64,000 bases of DNA from an uncultured Anaerofilum sp. (lineage in GTDB: Bacteria > Bacillota > Clostridia > Oscillospirales > Ruminococcaceae), in contig CALWZC010000012.1 of NCBI GenBank assembly GCA_944385935.1, forward strand, positions 1-64,000, written 5' to 3'. The notes beneath the pieces are model-generated. The model made no database searches. It was not told the DNA's origin and saw only the letters and a program-made list of their open reading frames with translations. The translations under genes and the position numbers were made by a program. Shown piece by piece: positions 17,200 through 25,795 of the stretch (position 1 is the stretch's first letter; every line of letters begins with the position of its first letter).

Positions 17200-17232
17200 A
17201 ACTTCAACATATGTACCATTTTTAATGGAATT

Positions 17233-17280
17233 GGTTGTATACTTGTAGGAATTTGCCTTGCAAGTATACAGCCCTTTTTT
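17233..17280. terminator. bidirectional terminator between MATE and DUF4363 genes
   Basis: Stem GGTTGTATACTTGTAGG with CCTTGCAAGTATACAGCC, then CCTTTTTT on the plus strand. The convergent DUF4363 gene stops at 17279, so the hairpin serves both directions. Confidence 0.85.
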
Positions 17281-17647
17281 ATAATAAACTGAAAAACAAA
17301 TGTCGAATATTGGCAAGCTGTGCCCGTGTTTGGTTAATTTCAAAGAGGAAATCATTTTCATATTCTGGGCTGGCATAGGAGGGCAAAGCGGCAAGCCCAC
17401 TTTGTAATTGTCGTAGGTCATCTCTACGTAAAAATAGTGCTAACAAATGCTCTCGGTGAGAAAAATCCGTGTTGGCTTGTTGGGAAATTTGTAATGCTTT
17501 GTTGTAGTCTTGCTGAGAACAAAAAACTTCTGCATTTATTAACTGGGTGTCCAAACGATGAAAAGAATCGTGCACTGTCCAGCTACCTAGCCCAGCAACA
17601 GCAATGGCGAATAATAGCAATGCCCATGCAATGCCAACCCGTTTCAT
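17279..17647 (-). CDS. DUF4363 family protein
   Basis: A 122-residue protein with one N-terminal transmembrane helix (ALLLFAIAVAGLGSWTVH, residues 9-26) and a helical extracytoplasmic domain of about 95 residues. The pattern and the position directly after a DUF421 gene (16-base gap) match the DUF4363 family, which is commonly paired with DUF421 in spore formers. AGGAGG lies 9 bases before the ATG. The molecular function is not known. Confidence 0.8.
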   Translation of the reverse strand: MKRVGIAWALLLFAIAVAGLGSWTVHDSFHRLDTQLINAEVFCSQQDYNKALQISQQANTDFSHREHLLALFLRRDDLRQLQSGLAALPSYASPEYENDFLFEINQTRAQLANIRHLFFSLL

Positions 17648-17663
17648 ACAATCTTGCCTCCTA

Positions 17664-18338
17664 TCACATATGCTTGCGGGTCAAGGTGTATTCTTCTGTG
17701 TCATCTCCCATCAGCAAAAATACATCTGATAACCCTAGCCGATTTTCCTTCAACACCTGTTCCAGCCAAAACAAATCCTTGCCGCACCAACTCAAGTTTT
17801 TGGGCAAAATTTCCCCATCAGATACAAAGGGGAGAGAGGGTTTTTTTGCCCCAGTATTTTTAAGTTTTAAATCTTGTCGGTTGGGGCTGTCACATTCCCA
17901 TTTTCGATAGACACTAATGCTACCATTCGTTTCTACAATGGCACAGGTTACCTCGGAAGGGTCAAAAATATCTTTGGCTCGCAATGCTTCCAGAACATCA
18001 TCCAAGGTAAAACGCAGACGCCGCAGAGCATTCTGGTCAATGACACCATCTCTTAAAATCACAATGGGCTGACCAGACACAAGGCGGGCTGCTGTGCGAT
18101 TTTTTACGCATAGGGCAGAAACAAGAATTTCAAAGGCTGCAATCAGCATGACTGGAAGAAAACTAGAAGTAAGGGGAAGTTCTGGAGATTCAATGGAAAT
18201 AGAAGCTAGGTTGGAAATAAGGATGGTGGAAACCAATTCAGAAGGTTGCAGTTCTCCCAGTTGCCGCTTTCCCATTAGTCGCATCATGCAAATAATCAAT
18301 AAATAAACCATCAATGTACGCAAAAAAATTACCAACAT
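17664..18338 (-). CDS. DUF421 (YetF-type) membrane protein
   Basis: A 224-residue protein with three N-terminal helices (MLVIFLRTLMVYLLIICMMR, then LVSTILISNLASISIE and SFLPVMLIAAFEILVSALC) and a cytoplasmic domain carrying MGKRQLGELQPSELV after helix 1 and RLVSGQPIVILRDGVID, the DUF421 signature. Relatives in Bacillus include YetF and spore-associated 2Duf proteins. The gene is divergent from the germinant receptor operon, across a 125-bp gap, which fits a spore envelope role, though that is inference. Confidence 0.88.
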   Translation of the reverse strand: MLVIFLRTLMVYLLIICMMRLMGKRQLGELQPSELVSTILISNLASISIESPELPLTSSFLPVMLIAAFEILVSALCVKNRTAARLVSGQPIVILRDGVIDQNALRRLRFTLDDVLEALRAKDIFDPSEVTCAIVETNGSISVYRKWECDSPNRQDLKLKNTGAKKPSLPFVSDGEILPKNLSWCGKDLFWLEQVLKENRLGLSDVFLLMGDDTEEYTLTRKHM

Positions 18339-18463
18339 ACACGGTTCATCCTCTCAATGGCTGTAAAAAATTTTTTGCTAAATCATTATGAAAGAATTCT
18401 GACCCATTCGGTTTAGAAATATACCCACTTGGACAATACTTTTTGCGAAAGAGGTGAAGACCA

Positions 18464-19930
18464 TTGGAACAGATACTTTCAACATCCATGCTGGAAAATA
18501 AGTTGGCATTGCGAGAATTGTTCGGGCAGTCGGTGGACTTTTATACCAAAGATGTGCAACTGGCAGGATTTGACTGCTGCATTTGTATGTTTGAAGGGCT
18601 ATCCAGCATTGAACGCCTATGGATTATGATGCTGGATGTGGCAAGCCATATCCAAACGCCTATCAACAGTCCCCAACAGCTATATGAATATTTGTTATGC
18701 CAAACAGCAATTCCCATGGAAACCAAAACAGTCAGTTGCATTTCTGATGCACAAATCTATTTGACAGCAGGTACCACTGTATTTTTCATTGATGGAGTAG
18801 ACCGGGCATTGGTTATCTCCACCCAAAGTATGCAGTTTCGCTCGGTGGGTGAACCTTCTGGAGAAGGGAACCTGAGAGGAAGCCGAGAAGGCTTTATAGA
18901 AATTTTGCGTATGAATATTAGCCTGTTGCGGCGGTTAATCCGCACCGATTCCTTGCGCATTGAAACTATGACAGCAGGACAGCGCACCCAAACAGAATTG
19001 GCTTTGTGCTATGACCAAAAGCTATGCCCACCCCAACTGTTGCGCTATACAAAAGCCCAGTTGGAACAAGTAGACCTGCCAGTTTTATTAGATAGCGGCT
19101 ATCTAATTCCTTTTTTGGGCAGGCGAGGTTTTCGCTTTTTTTCGGGCATTGGATATACCGAGCGTCCAGACCGAGCAGCAGCAAAAATCTGTGAAGGCAA
19201 AATTGTGGTGTTGGTCAATGGAAGTCCCTTTGCCCTTGTGTTTCCTTGGCTGTTTTACGAAAATTTTCAGTCTATGGATGATTATTCCTCCAAAGCATAT
19301 TTTGCCAGCTTTATCCGGTTGTTAAAGTATGCCGCATTTTTTATTGCCATTCTCTTTCCGGGAATTTTTGTCTGTGCCGCAGGGTATACACCAGAGATTT
19401 TCCCCCCAGAATTGTTGTATAAAATTGCAGCAGCGGAAAAATCTACCCCATTACCGTTATTTTTGGAAATGATGCTTGCCAATTTTTTGTTGGAAATTAT
19501 CCGTGAGGCAGGGTTGCGACTGCCAAAACCTATAGGTCATTCTGTCAGCTTGGTGGCTGCCTTAATTGTGGGGGATGCTGCCACCAAAGCGGGTTTGTTG
19601 GGAATCCCAGTGGTAATTGTCGCCGCCCTTACTACCATCTGTACCTTTGTGGTTCCTTCGGTTTATGAGCCTGTAACAGTCCTGCGAATGCTGTTTATTT
19701 TGGCAGGGGGGCTGTTAGGGCCGGCAGGAATGATAGTTCTGTTTTTTTGGATGTTGTTGGATATTTGCGGTTTGAACAGTTTTGGCATTCCCTATACAAC
19801 GCCCATTTCACCCTTCCAATCCAATGCTTGGAGAGATGTACTTTTGCGAATGGGATGGCGTACACTTTCTAAAAAACCCTTTAGTATCGAAAAATTTGAG
19901 CAAGAAAGAGGGGATGACAATGCCACATAA
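18464..19930 (+). CDS. gerAA: spore germination protein GerA-type (A subunit)
   Basis: A 488-residue receptor A subunit: a large N-terminal cytoplasmic region (about 1-280) and four to five C-terminal helices (from FIRLLKYAAFFIAILFPGIF to MIVLFFWMLLDIC). Motifs VFFIDGVDRALV, RRLIRTDSLRIE and the PSVYEP segment near residue 405 are typical. Together with the B and C subunits it senses nutrient germinants in the spore inner membrane. The start is a TTG (18464) with GAGGTG 7 bases upstream; the first in-frame ATG (18488) would remove only eight residues. It overlaps gerAB by 11 bases. Confidence 0.93.
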   Translation: MEQILSTSMLENKLALRELFGQSVDFYTKDVQLAGFDCCICMFEGLSSIERLWIMMLDVASHIQTPINSPQQLYEYLLCQTAIPMETKTVSCISDAQIYLTAGTTVFFIDGVDRALVISTQSMQFRSVGEPSGEGNLRGSREGFIEILRMNISLLRRLIRTDSLRIETMTAGQRTQTELALCYDQKLCPPQLLRYTKAQLEQVDLPVLLDSGYLIPFLGRRGFRFFSGIGYTERPDRAAAKICEGKIVVLVNGSPFALVFPWLFYENFQSMDDYSSKAYFASFIRLLKYAAFFIAILFPGIFVCAAGYTPEIFPPELLYKIAAAEKSTPLPLFLEMMLANFLLEIIREAGLRLPKPIGHSVSLVAALIVGDAATKAGLLGIPVVIVAALTTICTFVVPSVYEPVTVLRMLFILAGGLLGPAGMIVLFFWMLLDICGLNSFGIPYTTPISPFQSNAWRDVLLRMGWRTLSKKPFSIEKFEQERGDDNAT

Positions 19931-20960
19931 AACCTTGATAAACACAAGACAGCTCATCATTGGGGTATATTTATGCTTGGTATGTGATTCTCTTATCCGT
20001 CCTCTGCCGGGAGGGGCAGCCATTGCAGCCTATGGCAGAATTTTTGGAGCATTTCTCTGTGCCACAGTAGTGTTGTTTTTGTTTGGATTTCTTTTAAAAA
20101 AATGTCAAACAGAGGGTTTTGTAGCACTGCTTGCAGCAAAAACTCCCCACAGTAAGTGGGTGTTATGTCTGCTTTCCTTTGCTTTTTTGCTGGGAGCAGC
20201 TCGCAGCCTTCAGCAAAGTGAAATGTTTTACCGTTATGCTACAGGTCAAACATTGCCTTTAACCTTGTTGCTACTGTTAATATTGGTTGTTTGTTTGTAT
20301 GCAGCACACACTGGATTGGAGGTGCTGTTGCGTACAGGAACCGTATTGGCAATATTGCTTGCAGGCTCTCTGGTGCTCATTGCCATCGCCAATGCACCAC
20401 AAATGCGCTTGCAAAATCTGCAAATTCCTCAGCAGCCCATAGAATCTATTTGGCAAAGCTGTATGACAGGCTTTAACCTTACACCAGAGTTGCTTTTAGT
20501 TGGTGTGTTGGGTCATTCTTGTGGACAGCAAAAAAACTTTGGTATTCTTTTTAAAATTTTGCTTTTAACAGTGGTATCCGATGTGGTTTTCACTTTAATT
20601 AGTGAATTGGTTTTAGGACAGTTTGAAGCATTGCAAGTTCAGCCCATTCACACATTGGCAAGATTGGGAGGAATTTCTGTTTTTCGTCGGTTGGATGCAG
20701 TTCATGTGTCTGTATGGTTGCTTATTGCTGTATTCCGCACAGCACTTTTGTGTGTGGGGCTGGGAGAAGTGCTGCGTCCTTTGTTGCCTTCAAAAGCAAA
20801 GCAAGCAGCTGTTTGGGTTGTGGCATTGCCTATTTTTGCTGTGGCTGTTTTGTTATACCATGTGCCGGAGTTGGTGCAGCAATGGGCAGAAACCTTTTTC
20901 GTTTTTGCAGCAGGTGCAGGGATTGCTTTTGCCATGAGAAAGGAGAAAGCTCATGAATAA
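19920..20960 (+). CDS. gerAB: spore germination protein GerB-type (B subunit)
   Basis: A 346-residue integral membrane protein with ten predicted helices, of the GerAB family within the APC superfamily. It is the probable germinant-binding subunit of the receptor. Visible features are the N-terminal LINTRQLIIGVYLCLVCDS helix and the GLEVLLRTGTVLAILLAGSL helix. The ATG at 19920 has AGAGGGG upstream and lies within the end of gerAA; a Met two codons earlier (19914) is possible. It overlaps the C subunit gene by 8 bases. Confidence 0.9.
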   Translation: MPHKTLINTRQLIIGVYLCLVCDSLIRPLPGGAAIAAYGRIFGAFLCATVVLFLFGFLLKKCQTEGFVALLAAKTPHSKWVLCLLSFAFLLGAARSLQQSEMFYRYATGQTLPLTLLLLLILVVCLYAAHTGLEVLLRTGTVLAILLAGSLVLIAIANAPQMRLQNLQIPQQPIESIWQSCMTGFNLTPELLLVGVLGHSCGQQKNFGILFKILLLTVVSDVVFTLISELVLGQFEALQVQPIHTLARLGGISVFRRLDAVHVSVWLLIAVFRTALLCVGLGEVLRPLLPSKAKQAAVWVVALPIFAVAVLLYHVPELVQQWAETFFVFAAGAGIAFAMRKEKAHE

Positions 20961-22020
20961 AACCAAAGTGTTTGCACCATTCCTTGTGTTCTGGATATTA
21001 ACATTTTGTGGTTGTAGCAGTGGTGTGGCATTGAGCCAACGGGGGATTGTAAAGGCAGTATTTGCCGACAAAACCATAACAAACTATGTGGTTGGATTGG
21101 TGATTGTACAGGGAAGTGAGAAAGAAGCAGGAAAAGAAGAAATCTCTTTGCAGTGGGGAGAAGGGGAAACCTTGGCACAAGCCATTCAACAAGCAGAACA
21201 ACAAGGGCAAAGTGTAGTGTTTTATGGTCAAAACCAACTTTTGTTTGCTGGAAAACAAGCCTCTCAAAAAGGACTTGGAAAGGTGTTGGATTACTTTGGA
21301 ACCGAGCAAGCCAGCCGCCCTAACATGGCAGTGTATGCTACAGAACAAACTCCTGAAGAATTTGAAGAATGGACAGAGCAAGAGGATTTTTTTCAGCAAC
21401 TAAACGGACTGGAAAAAGACCTAGAAAAAAGCCATAAGCAAGCCCGTATGATTTATGAATTGAATACAGGCGAACAGAAGGCAGAAGGGCTAGTGCCCTT
21501 TTTGGAGAAAAAAGAAAATGGAACAGATACCTCTCAACTGGTATTATATGATGATGATACCCCCATCCTTTTACTAAAAGAAAACCAAGCACAATTAGCA
21601 CGTTTGTTGCTTGGTACACCAGTTGTATTGGAGTATGTTACACAATATCAGGGCAACTCTATTGGATATTCTCTGCAAACACCTCGAATTACACACGAAA
21701 TTCAGCTAGAAAATGGAAAGCCAATTTTGCATTTGACATTACAAGGAAGTGTCAGGGGAATCACCGCAGCAACAGCACAAATGCAAGCCCAGCTTTCTCG
21801 TTGGGAAAGCAGAAAGGAACTGTCACGAAAGTTTTCACAGCAAATTTCTTCGGAATTGCAACAGCTATTACAACAAACATGGCAACAAGGACTAGACCCC
21901 TTTGGGTTTGGTTGGTGGTTTGGTGTTTGGAACAACCAGTGGTATCAACAAAACAGTTCTTCTGGAGCCTTATGGCAATATCCTTCGGTAGTGGTAGAGG
22001 CAGATGTAGAAGTTGTATAA
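20953..22020 (+). CDS. gerAC: spore germination lipoprotein GerC-type (C subunit)
   Basis: A 355-residue lipoprotein with a signal peptide and lipobox FCGC (Cys at residue 21). It begins the mature protein with SSGVALSQRGIVKAVFAD, as in GerAC proteins, which are lipid-anchored outside the inner spore membrane. The C-terminal domain contains the expected helical stretch (SRKFSQQISSELQQLLQQTW then GLDPFGFG). It closes the gerAA-gerAB-gerAC operon and is followed by a terminator. Ending in a glutamine-rich helix and VVVEADVEVV, it is normal in length for the family. Confidence 0.9.
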   Translation: MNKTKVFAPFLVFWILTFCGCSSGVALSQRGIVKAVFADKTITNYVVGLVIVQGSEKEAGKEEISLQWGEGETLAQAIQQAEQQGQSVVFYGQNQLLFAGKQASQKGLGKVLDYFGTEQASRPNMAVYATEQTPEEFEEWTEQEDFFQQLNGLEKDLEKSHKQARMIYELNTGEQKAEGLVPFLEKKENGTDTSQLVLYDDDTPILLLKENQAQLARLLLGTPVVLEYVTQYQGNSIGYSLQTPRITHEIQLENGKPILHLTLQGSVRGITAATAQMQAQLSRWESRKELSRKFSQQISSELQQLLQQTWQQGLDPFGFGWWFGVWNNQWYQQNSSSGALWQYPSVVVEADVEVV

Positions 22021-22024
22021 ACAC

Positions 22025-22060
22025 AAAAAACCAGCAACCTGTTTCAGGTTGCTGGTTTTG
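22025..22060 (+). terminator. terminator of the ger operon
   Basis: Stem AAACCAGCAACCTG with CAGGTTGCTGGTTTT and a 3-4 base loop. Confidence 0.88.
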
Positions 22061-22083
22061 CATAGTGGAAGGAGAAAAAATAG

Positions 22084-23139
22084 TTACAAAACAACCACTG
22101 GTTTAATCAAATCACGGGGCTTATCTTTCATCAACATCAAGGCTTGCTCCATCTTGTCAAAGCCTTCAAAGCGATGGGTCAGCATCTTACCAGGGTCTAT
22201 ACGACCGGTGCTCATCAAGGAGGCAAGTTTCTCCATGCGCAACCGTCCGCCGGGCATCAATCCGCCGGCAACAGTCTTGTGACCCATACCACAGCCCCAT
22301 TCTACACGGGGAATCTTCACATAATCGCCTTCACCTAGATAGTTTACATTGCCAATTCGTCCGCCAGGTTTCAGCATGGTAATAGCCTGAATAAAGGTGT
22401 CATTGTCACCACCGGCCACGATTACACGGTCTACGCCTTTGCCATGGGTTTTTTCCATAACTTGCTCTACAATGTCACCGTCACGATAGTTAACAATGTC
22501 AGTAGCACCGTATTCCTTAGCAAGCTCTACACAGTTGGGGCGAGAGCCTACAGCAAATAACTGGGAAGCACCACGAATGGCAGCACCAGCAACAGACATC
22601 AAACCAACAGGGCCGATACCAATAACACAAACACTATCACCAAACTGTACGTCTGCCAGTTCTACACCATGTAAACCAGTGGGAACCATATCACTCAGCA
22701 TAACAGCAGAAGCAATATCCATTCCCTCAGGCAACAAAGCAAGGTTTCCATCTGCCTCATTTACATGGAACAACTCACCAAATACACCATCTTTAAAGTT
22801 GGAGAATTTCCAGCCAGCCAGCATACCGCCAGAGTGCATGGAATATCCAGCCTGTGCCTCTAGGGAAGACCAATCGGGAGTGATAGCAGGAACCAGAACA
22901 CGGTCACCTGGTTTAAAATCTTTTACCAAAGAACCAACTTGTACTACACGGCCTACAGCCTCATGGCCCAGAATCATGTTGTGACGCTGACCAATGGCAC
23001 CTTCCCAAACGGTGTGAATATCAGAGGTACAGGGGGAAACAGCAAGAGGCTCTACCAAAGCATCAAAAGGCCCACACACAGGTGCTTCCTTCTCAATCCA
23101 GCCAACCTTGCCAATCTCCAACATTGCAAAACCTTTCAT
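22084..23139 (-). CDS. adh: NADP-dependent secondary alcohol dehydrogenase
   Basis: A 351-residue zinc alcohol dehydrogenase that follows the C. beijerinckii/T. brockii secondary alcohol dehydrogenase almost segment by segment (MKGFAML start, GPFDALVEPLAVSPCTSDIH, ITPDWSS, HSGGMLAGWKFSN, WGCGMGHKT, KPRDLIKPVVVL end). The catalytic zinc ligands C37, H59, E60 and, by alignment, D150 are present. The cofactor loop is GIGPVGLM followed by VGSRP, where the Gly-Ser-Arg favours NADPH. It interconverts acetone/isopropanol or similar ketone/alcohol pairs. The ATG at 23139 is chosen over an upstream TTG, which sits too close to the AGGAG. Its promoter region carries a 28-bp perfect palindrome. Confidence 0.94.
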   Translation of the reverse strand: MKGFAMLEIGKVGWIEKEAPVCGPFDALVEPLAVSPCTSDIHTVWEGAIGQRHNMILGHEAVGRVVQVGSLVKDFKPGDRVLVPAITPDWSSLEAQAGYSMHSGGMLAGWKFSNFKDGVFGELFHVNEADGNLALLPEGMDIASAVMLSDMVPTGLHGVELADVQFGDSVCVIGIGPVGLMSVAGAAIRGASQLFAVGSRPNCVELAKEYGATDIVNYRDGDIVEQVMEKTHGKGVDRVIVAGGDNDTFIQAITMLKPGGRIGNVNYLGEGDYVKIPRVEWGCGMGHKTVAGGLMPGGRLRMEKLASLMSTGRIDPGKMLTHRFEGFDKMEQALMLMKDKPRDLIKPVVVL

Positions 23140-23251
23140 TTCCTTCAATCTCCTTTCAGATATGGTATATCTTGGGGCAACACAAAATGGTGTAAGCCCT
23201 TATTTTTGCTCATTGGGTAAAAGTCTAAAAATAGTCTCAAACCTTAGTTTA

Positions 23252-23279
23252 ATGCTATCACATTTTAACAAAAAGTCAA
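23252..23279 (-). promoter_or_regulatory. candidate promoter of adh
   Basis: Minus-strand TTGACT with TAGCAT after 16 bp, giving a leader of roughly 105 bases before the adh ATG. The -35 directly abuts the 28-bp palindrome at 23281-23308. Confidence 0.45.
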
Positions 23280-23280
23280 T

Positions 23281-23308
23281 CAAAATATATAAAATTTTAT
23301 ATATTTTG
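23281..23308. promoter_or_regulatory. 28-bp perfect palindrome, candidate operator of adh
   Basis: CAAAATATATAAAA is followed immediately by its exact reverse complement. It lies one base upstream of the candidate adh -35, where an activator or repressor dimer would bind. The divergent gene start is at 23502, about 190 bases away, so it could also affect that gene. The remaining sequence to 23501 is AT-rich and shows no gene. Confidence 0.6.
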
Positions 23309-23501
23309 TGTGTTTGCACAGCTTTGTATTGCTTTTTTTGGCATGAGAAAAATATTTATTCATAATCATAACAAATAATCAAAAGTATATTATTAAAAAT
23401 ATCAACTTTTTAATACAAAGTCTTTCATTTTTTAAAAATCATTTGAAACTATAAATAACAAAATAAAAAAATTTCTATGTTAGAGAAATGGGGGATAATT
23501 T

Positions 23502-24536
23502 ATGGAAGAAATTTCTGCTACTCAACCAGTATCTATGTGTGGGGCGGTTTCTGCCAGAAGTGAACAGTCCACTGGTCAGGTAGGTTTTCAGGATAAAACA
23601 CAAGAGTATATTTCCCAGCTTTCTCGTGAACACACAACAGTGGAAATCCATCTAGGCAATTATTCGCCACAAGAAATTGCAGGACTAATGCAACAGTACT
23701 GTTGGGGCAACCATATCTTTATCCATACCAAATGGCTAGAATCTATGGCGAAAAATATGGATTCATTTAGAAAAGGCAAGGCACTATTGGAAGAGGCCAT
23801 TGGGGAGCTATTGCAACCAGCAGAACAAGGAATTGTTGCCAGAGGTATTTTGTTTTTGGTACAAAAGCGGTATCAATGGAATGTACAAATGCCAAAGCAA
23901 GCCGAAGCACCTCCCATAAAAACAGCCATGCAACCAGAAACACAAGAGGAACCAGTCCATATCTCTTTGGAAGGAAAGCTACATCTTTCCCAAGGAAAAC
24001 CAACAGATTTCTTTGTGGGAGAGCGACTTGCCAGAGCAACCTGTTCTCCAAAACTTCGCAATTCCTTAGTAGACACTTGTATGAAATTGAACAAAGAAAA
24101 ATTACAATTTATGCTATGGGGCCAACAGGCAGAACCACAGTTAAAACCTCTCATCACCCATCTACAAAAAAAGGTAATACTTTATCGTCATTTCATACGC
24201 AAAGAAAACCGAAATTACTATTGCCAGTGGGAAGCCAAGCATCAGCAAAGCCAACAGCATCAGCAACAACTGCAACAAAATAGATTGTTACACCAACAAC
24301 AAACAAGGGGGGCACTATCAGGCAAAGCAGCATATCTGCGCCAAACGGCAATGGAAGCATATTTACAGCAACATAAAACGGTGCAACTTCCCATACAACC
24401 AGTACAAACAACTTCTCCTACAAAAAAAGATTCCGCGCAGCAAAAAGCTGGGGAATCTACCAATAGCAATAGTACGGTTGTACAACTTTCGTCAGGTTTA
24501 CAAGCAGAAGTTTCTTCTAGTACCATTGGTTTGTAA
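23502..24536 (+). CDS. uncharacterised Gln-rich protein
   Basis: A 344-residue soluble protein that I do not recognise. The N-terminal part (about 1-125) looks folded, with HTTVEIHLGNYSPQEIAGLM and YCWGNHIFIHTKWLESMAKN. A middle helical region (LARATCSPKLRNSLVDTCMK to HFIRKENRNYYCQW) precedes a glutamine/histidine-rich stretch (residues 248-272) and a disordered tail. There is no signal peptide or membrane helix. GGGGG upstream of the ATG is the ribosome site. It stands alone, between adh (divergent) and a HAD gene (convergent), with its own terminator. It may be a structural or spore-associated protein, but nothing proves this. Confidence 0.75.
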   Translation: MEEISATQPVSMCGAVSARSEQSTGQVGFQDKTQEYISQLSREHTTVEIHLGNYSPQEIAGLMQQYCWGNHIFIHTKWLESMAKNMDSFRKGKALLEEAIGELLQPAEQGIVARGILFLVQKRYQWNVQMPKQAEAPPIKTAMQPETQEEPVHISLEGKLHLSQGKPTDFFVGERLARATCSPKLRNSLVDTCMKLNKEKLQFMLWGQQAEPQLKPLITHLQKKVILYRHFIRKENRNYYCQWEAKHQQSQQHQQQLQQNRLLHQQQTRGALSGKAAYLRQTAMEAYLQQHKTVQLPIQPVQTTSPTKKDSAQQKAGESTNSNSTVVQLSSGLQAEVSSSTIGL

Positions 24537-24557
24537 GACATATAAGCAATGTATTGT

Positions 24558-24602
24558 AAAAAACAGGCAGTGTACAAAATAGTACAAACTGCCTGTTTTT
24601 AT
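24558..24602. terminator. terminator between the Gln-rich protein and HAD genes
   Basis: Stem AAAACAGGCAGT with ACTGCCTGTTTTT and an inner GTAC/GTAC pair. T-runs flank both sides, so it can serve both convergent genes. Confidence 0.85.
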
Positions 24603-24615
24603 ATATAATGGCTAT

Positions 24616-25269
24616 TTAAGAATTGTGTTTATGCTTATCTTTATTTGTAACCTTTCGACGACTTAAGTCAATGCCATAAGCTGTCAAAGATTTGACAAGA
24701 TTATCGGCACCCTGAAACTGAATTGCTGTAATTCCAAGGTCATAGGCTGCCTTTACATTGATGGGGTTATCATCGGTAAAAATTGTTTCCTCCCGATTGA
24801 GGTTATACCGTTCTAACAAGGTTTCATAAATAAGAGGAGATGGCTTATTTACCATCAATTCGCAACTGGCAACACCGCCATCAAATAAAGGCCAAAAATC
24901 TCTTTGTTCGATGATGTTTAGAACATCCCTTGAAATATTGGAAAGATAAAATACTTGATAGTTTTTTCGCTTCAAGGATTTAATAATGGATACAACATTG
25001 GATTTTGTGCGGAGCATGCTTGTCCAATCATCCAAAATTCCTTGTACCTCAAAGAAAAAGCCTGCTTGTTTGGCACGATGTAACATTTCAGCATAGGCCT
25101 GCTCTCGTGTCAGTTCTCCAGCATCCATTTTGCGCCAATGGTCGGAAGCAAAGGTAATTTTGAACAGTTCTTGCTCCAGTGCCTCATCACAAAAGCGGTC
25201 GGCCAAGTAGTTGAGGGGGTCAAATCCTACAACAACGCCGCCTAAATCAAAGACAATATTTTTATACAT
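24616..25269 (-). CDS. HAD-superfamily hydrolase, subfamily IA
   Basis: A 217-residue phosphatase-like protein. It starts MYKNIVFDLGGVVVGFD, where the usual second Asp of the DxDxT motif is Gly (DLGGV), as in YihX-type HAD phosphatases. Motif II is FYLSNIS, motif III the Lys in NKPSPLIYE, and motif IV EETIFTDDNPINV. It probably dephosphorylates a sugar phosphate or nucleotide. GGGAGGA sits 8 bases before the ATG at 25269; the upstream in-frame start at 25290 has no ribosome site. Confidence 0.87.
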   Translation of the reverse strand: MYKNIVFDLGGVVVGFDPLNYLADRFCDEALEQELFKITFASDHWRKMDAGELTREQAYAEMLHRAKQAGFFFEVQGILDDWTSMLRTKSNVVSIIKSLKRKNYQVFYLSNISRDVLNIIEQRDFWPLFDGGVASCELMVNKPSPLIYETLLERYNLNREETIFTDDNPINVKAAYDLGITAIQFQGADNLVKSLTAYGIDLSRRKVTNKDKHKHNS

Positions 25270-25440
25270 AAGGGTGTTCCTCCCAAACATTTTTGTTATC
25301 CTTTTGGCTGCACCATTATACAGCTTTCTTATTATTATAAATGTTTCTCAACCTTCTGTCAAAATTTCTGCCATTGTTTGCTATAAAATGTATATAGTAC
25401 AAAGCATGTGTAATAGAATGGTAGTAAAGGAGGGATAGAT

Positions 25441-25713
25441 ATGACCCTGAAAGATTTATGTACCAAGGATATTATTGACATAAAAACAGGCACAAACTAT
25501 GGAAGGGCAGACGATTTGGAATTTTCTCCCTCAGAAGCATTGCTGCAAAAAATGATTCTCCACGGACGCCCCAAATTGTTTGGTCTGTTGGGAAAAGAAA
25601 AAGATGTGTTTATTGATTGGTCTAAAATTGTAACCATTGGGGAAGATGCTGTACTTGTAGACCTGCCAATGGAGGAAAGAGAAATCCAACGTGCTGTTCA
25701 TTTGAAAAAATAA
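25441..25713 (+). CDS. YlmC/YmxH family sporulation protein (PRC-barrel)
   Basis: A 90-residue small beta-barrel protein with TLKDLCTKDIIDIKTG and GRADDLEFSP, the PRC-barrel pattern of YlmC/YmxH proteins. LLGKEKDVFIDWSKIVTIGEDAVLVD completes the fold. Members are made during sporulation in Bacillus and Clostridium, but their biochemical function is not established. AGGAGGG precedes the ATG. The gene is alone, between two convergent or divergent neighbours. Confidence 0.85.
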   Translation: MTLKDLCTKDIIDIKTGTNYGRADDLEFSPSEALLQKMILHGRPKLFGLLGKEKDVFIDWSKIVTIGEDAVLVDLPMEEREIQRAVHLKK

Positions 25714-25719
25714 ATAATA

Positions 25720-25763
25720 TACCGGCCATTGAAAAAACAATCTGTTTCTATCAATGGCCGGTA
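25720..25763. terminator. hairpin between ylmC and the sulfite reductase gene
   Basis: A 13-bp perfect inverted repeat TACCGGCCATTGA/TCAATGGCCGGTA with an 18-base loop. The U-run is poor on the plus strand and better on the minus strand (TATTATTTATTTTTT), so it may chiefly end the reductase transcript. Confidence 0.65.
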
Positions 25764-25795
25764 ATTTATCCAAAGAAAAAACTACAAAAGAAAAA

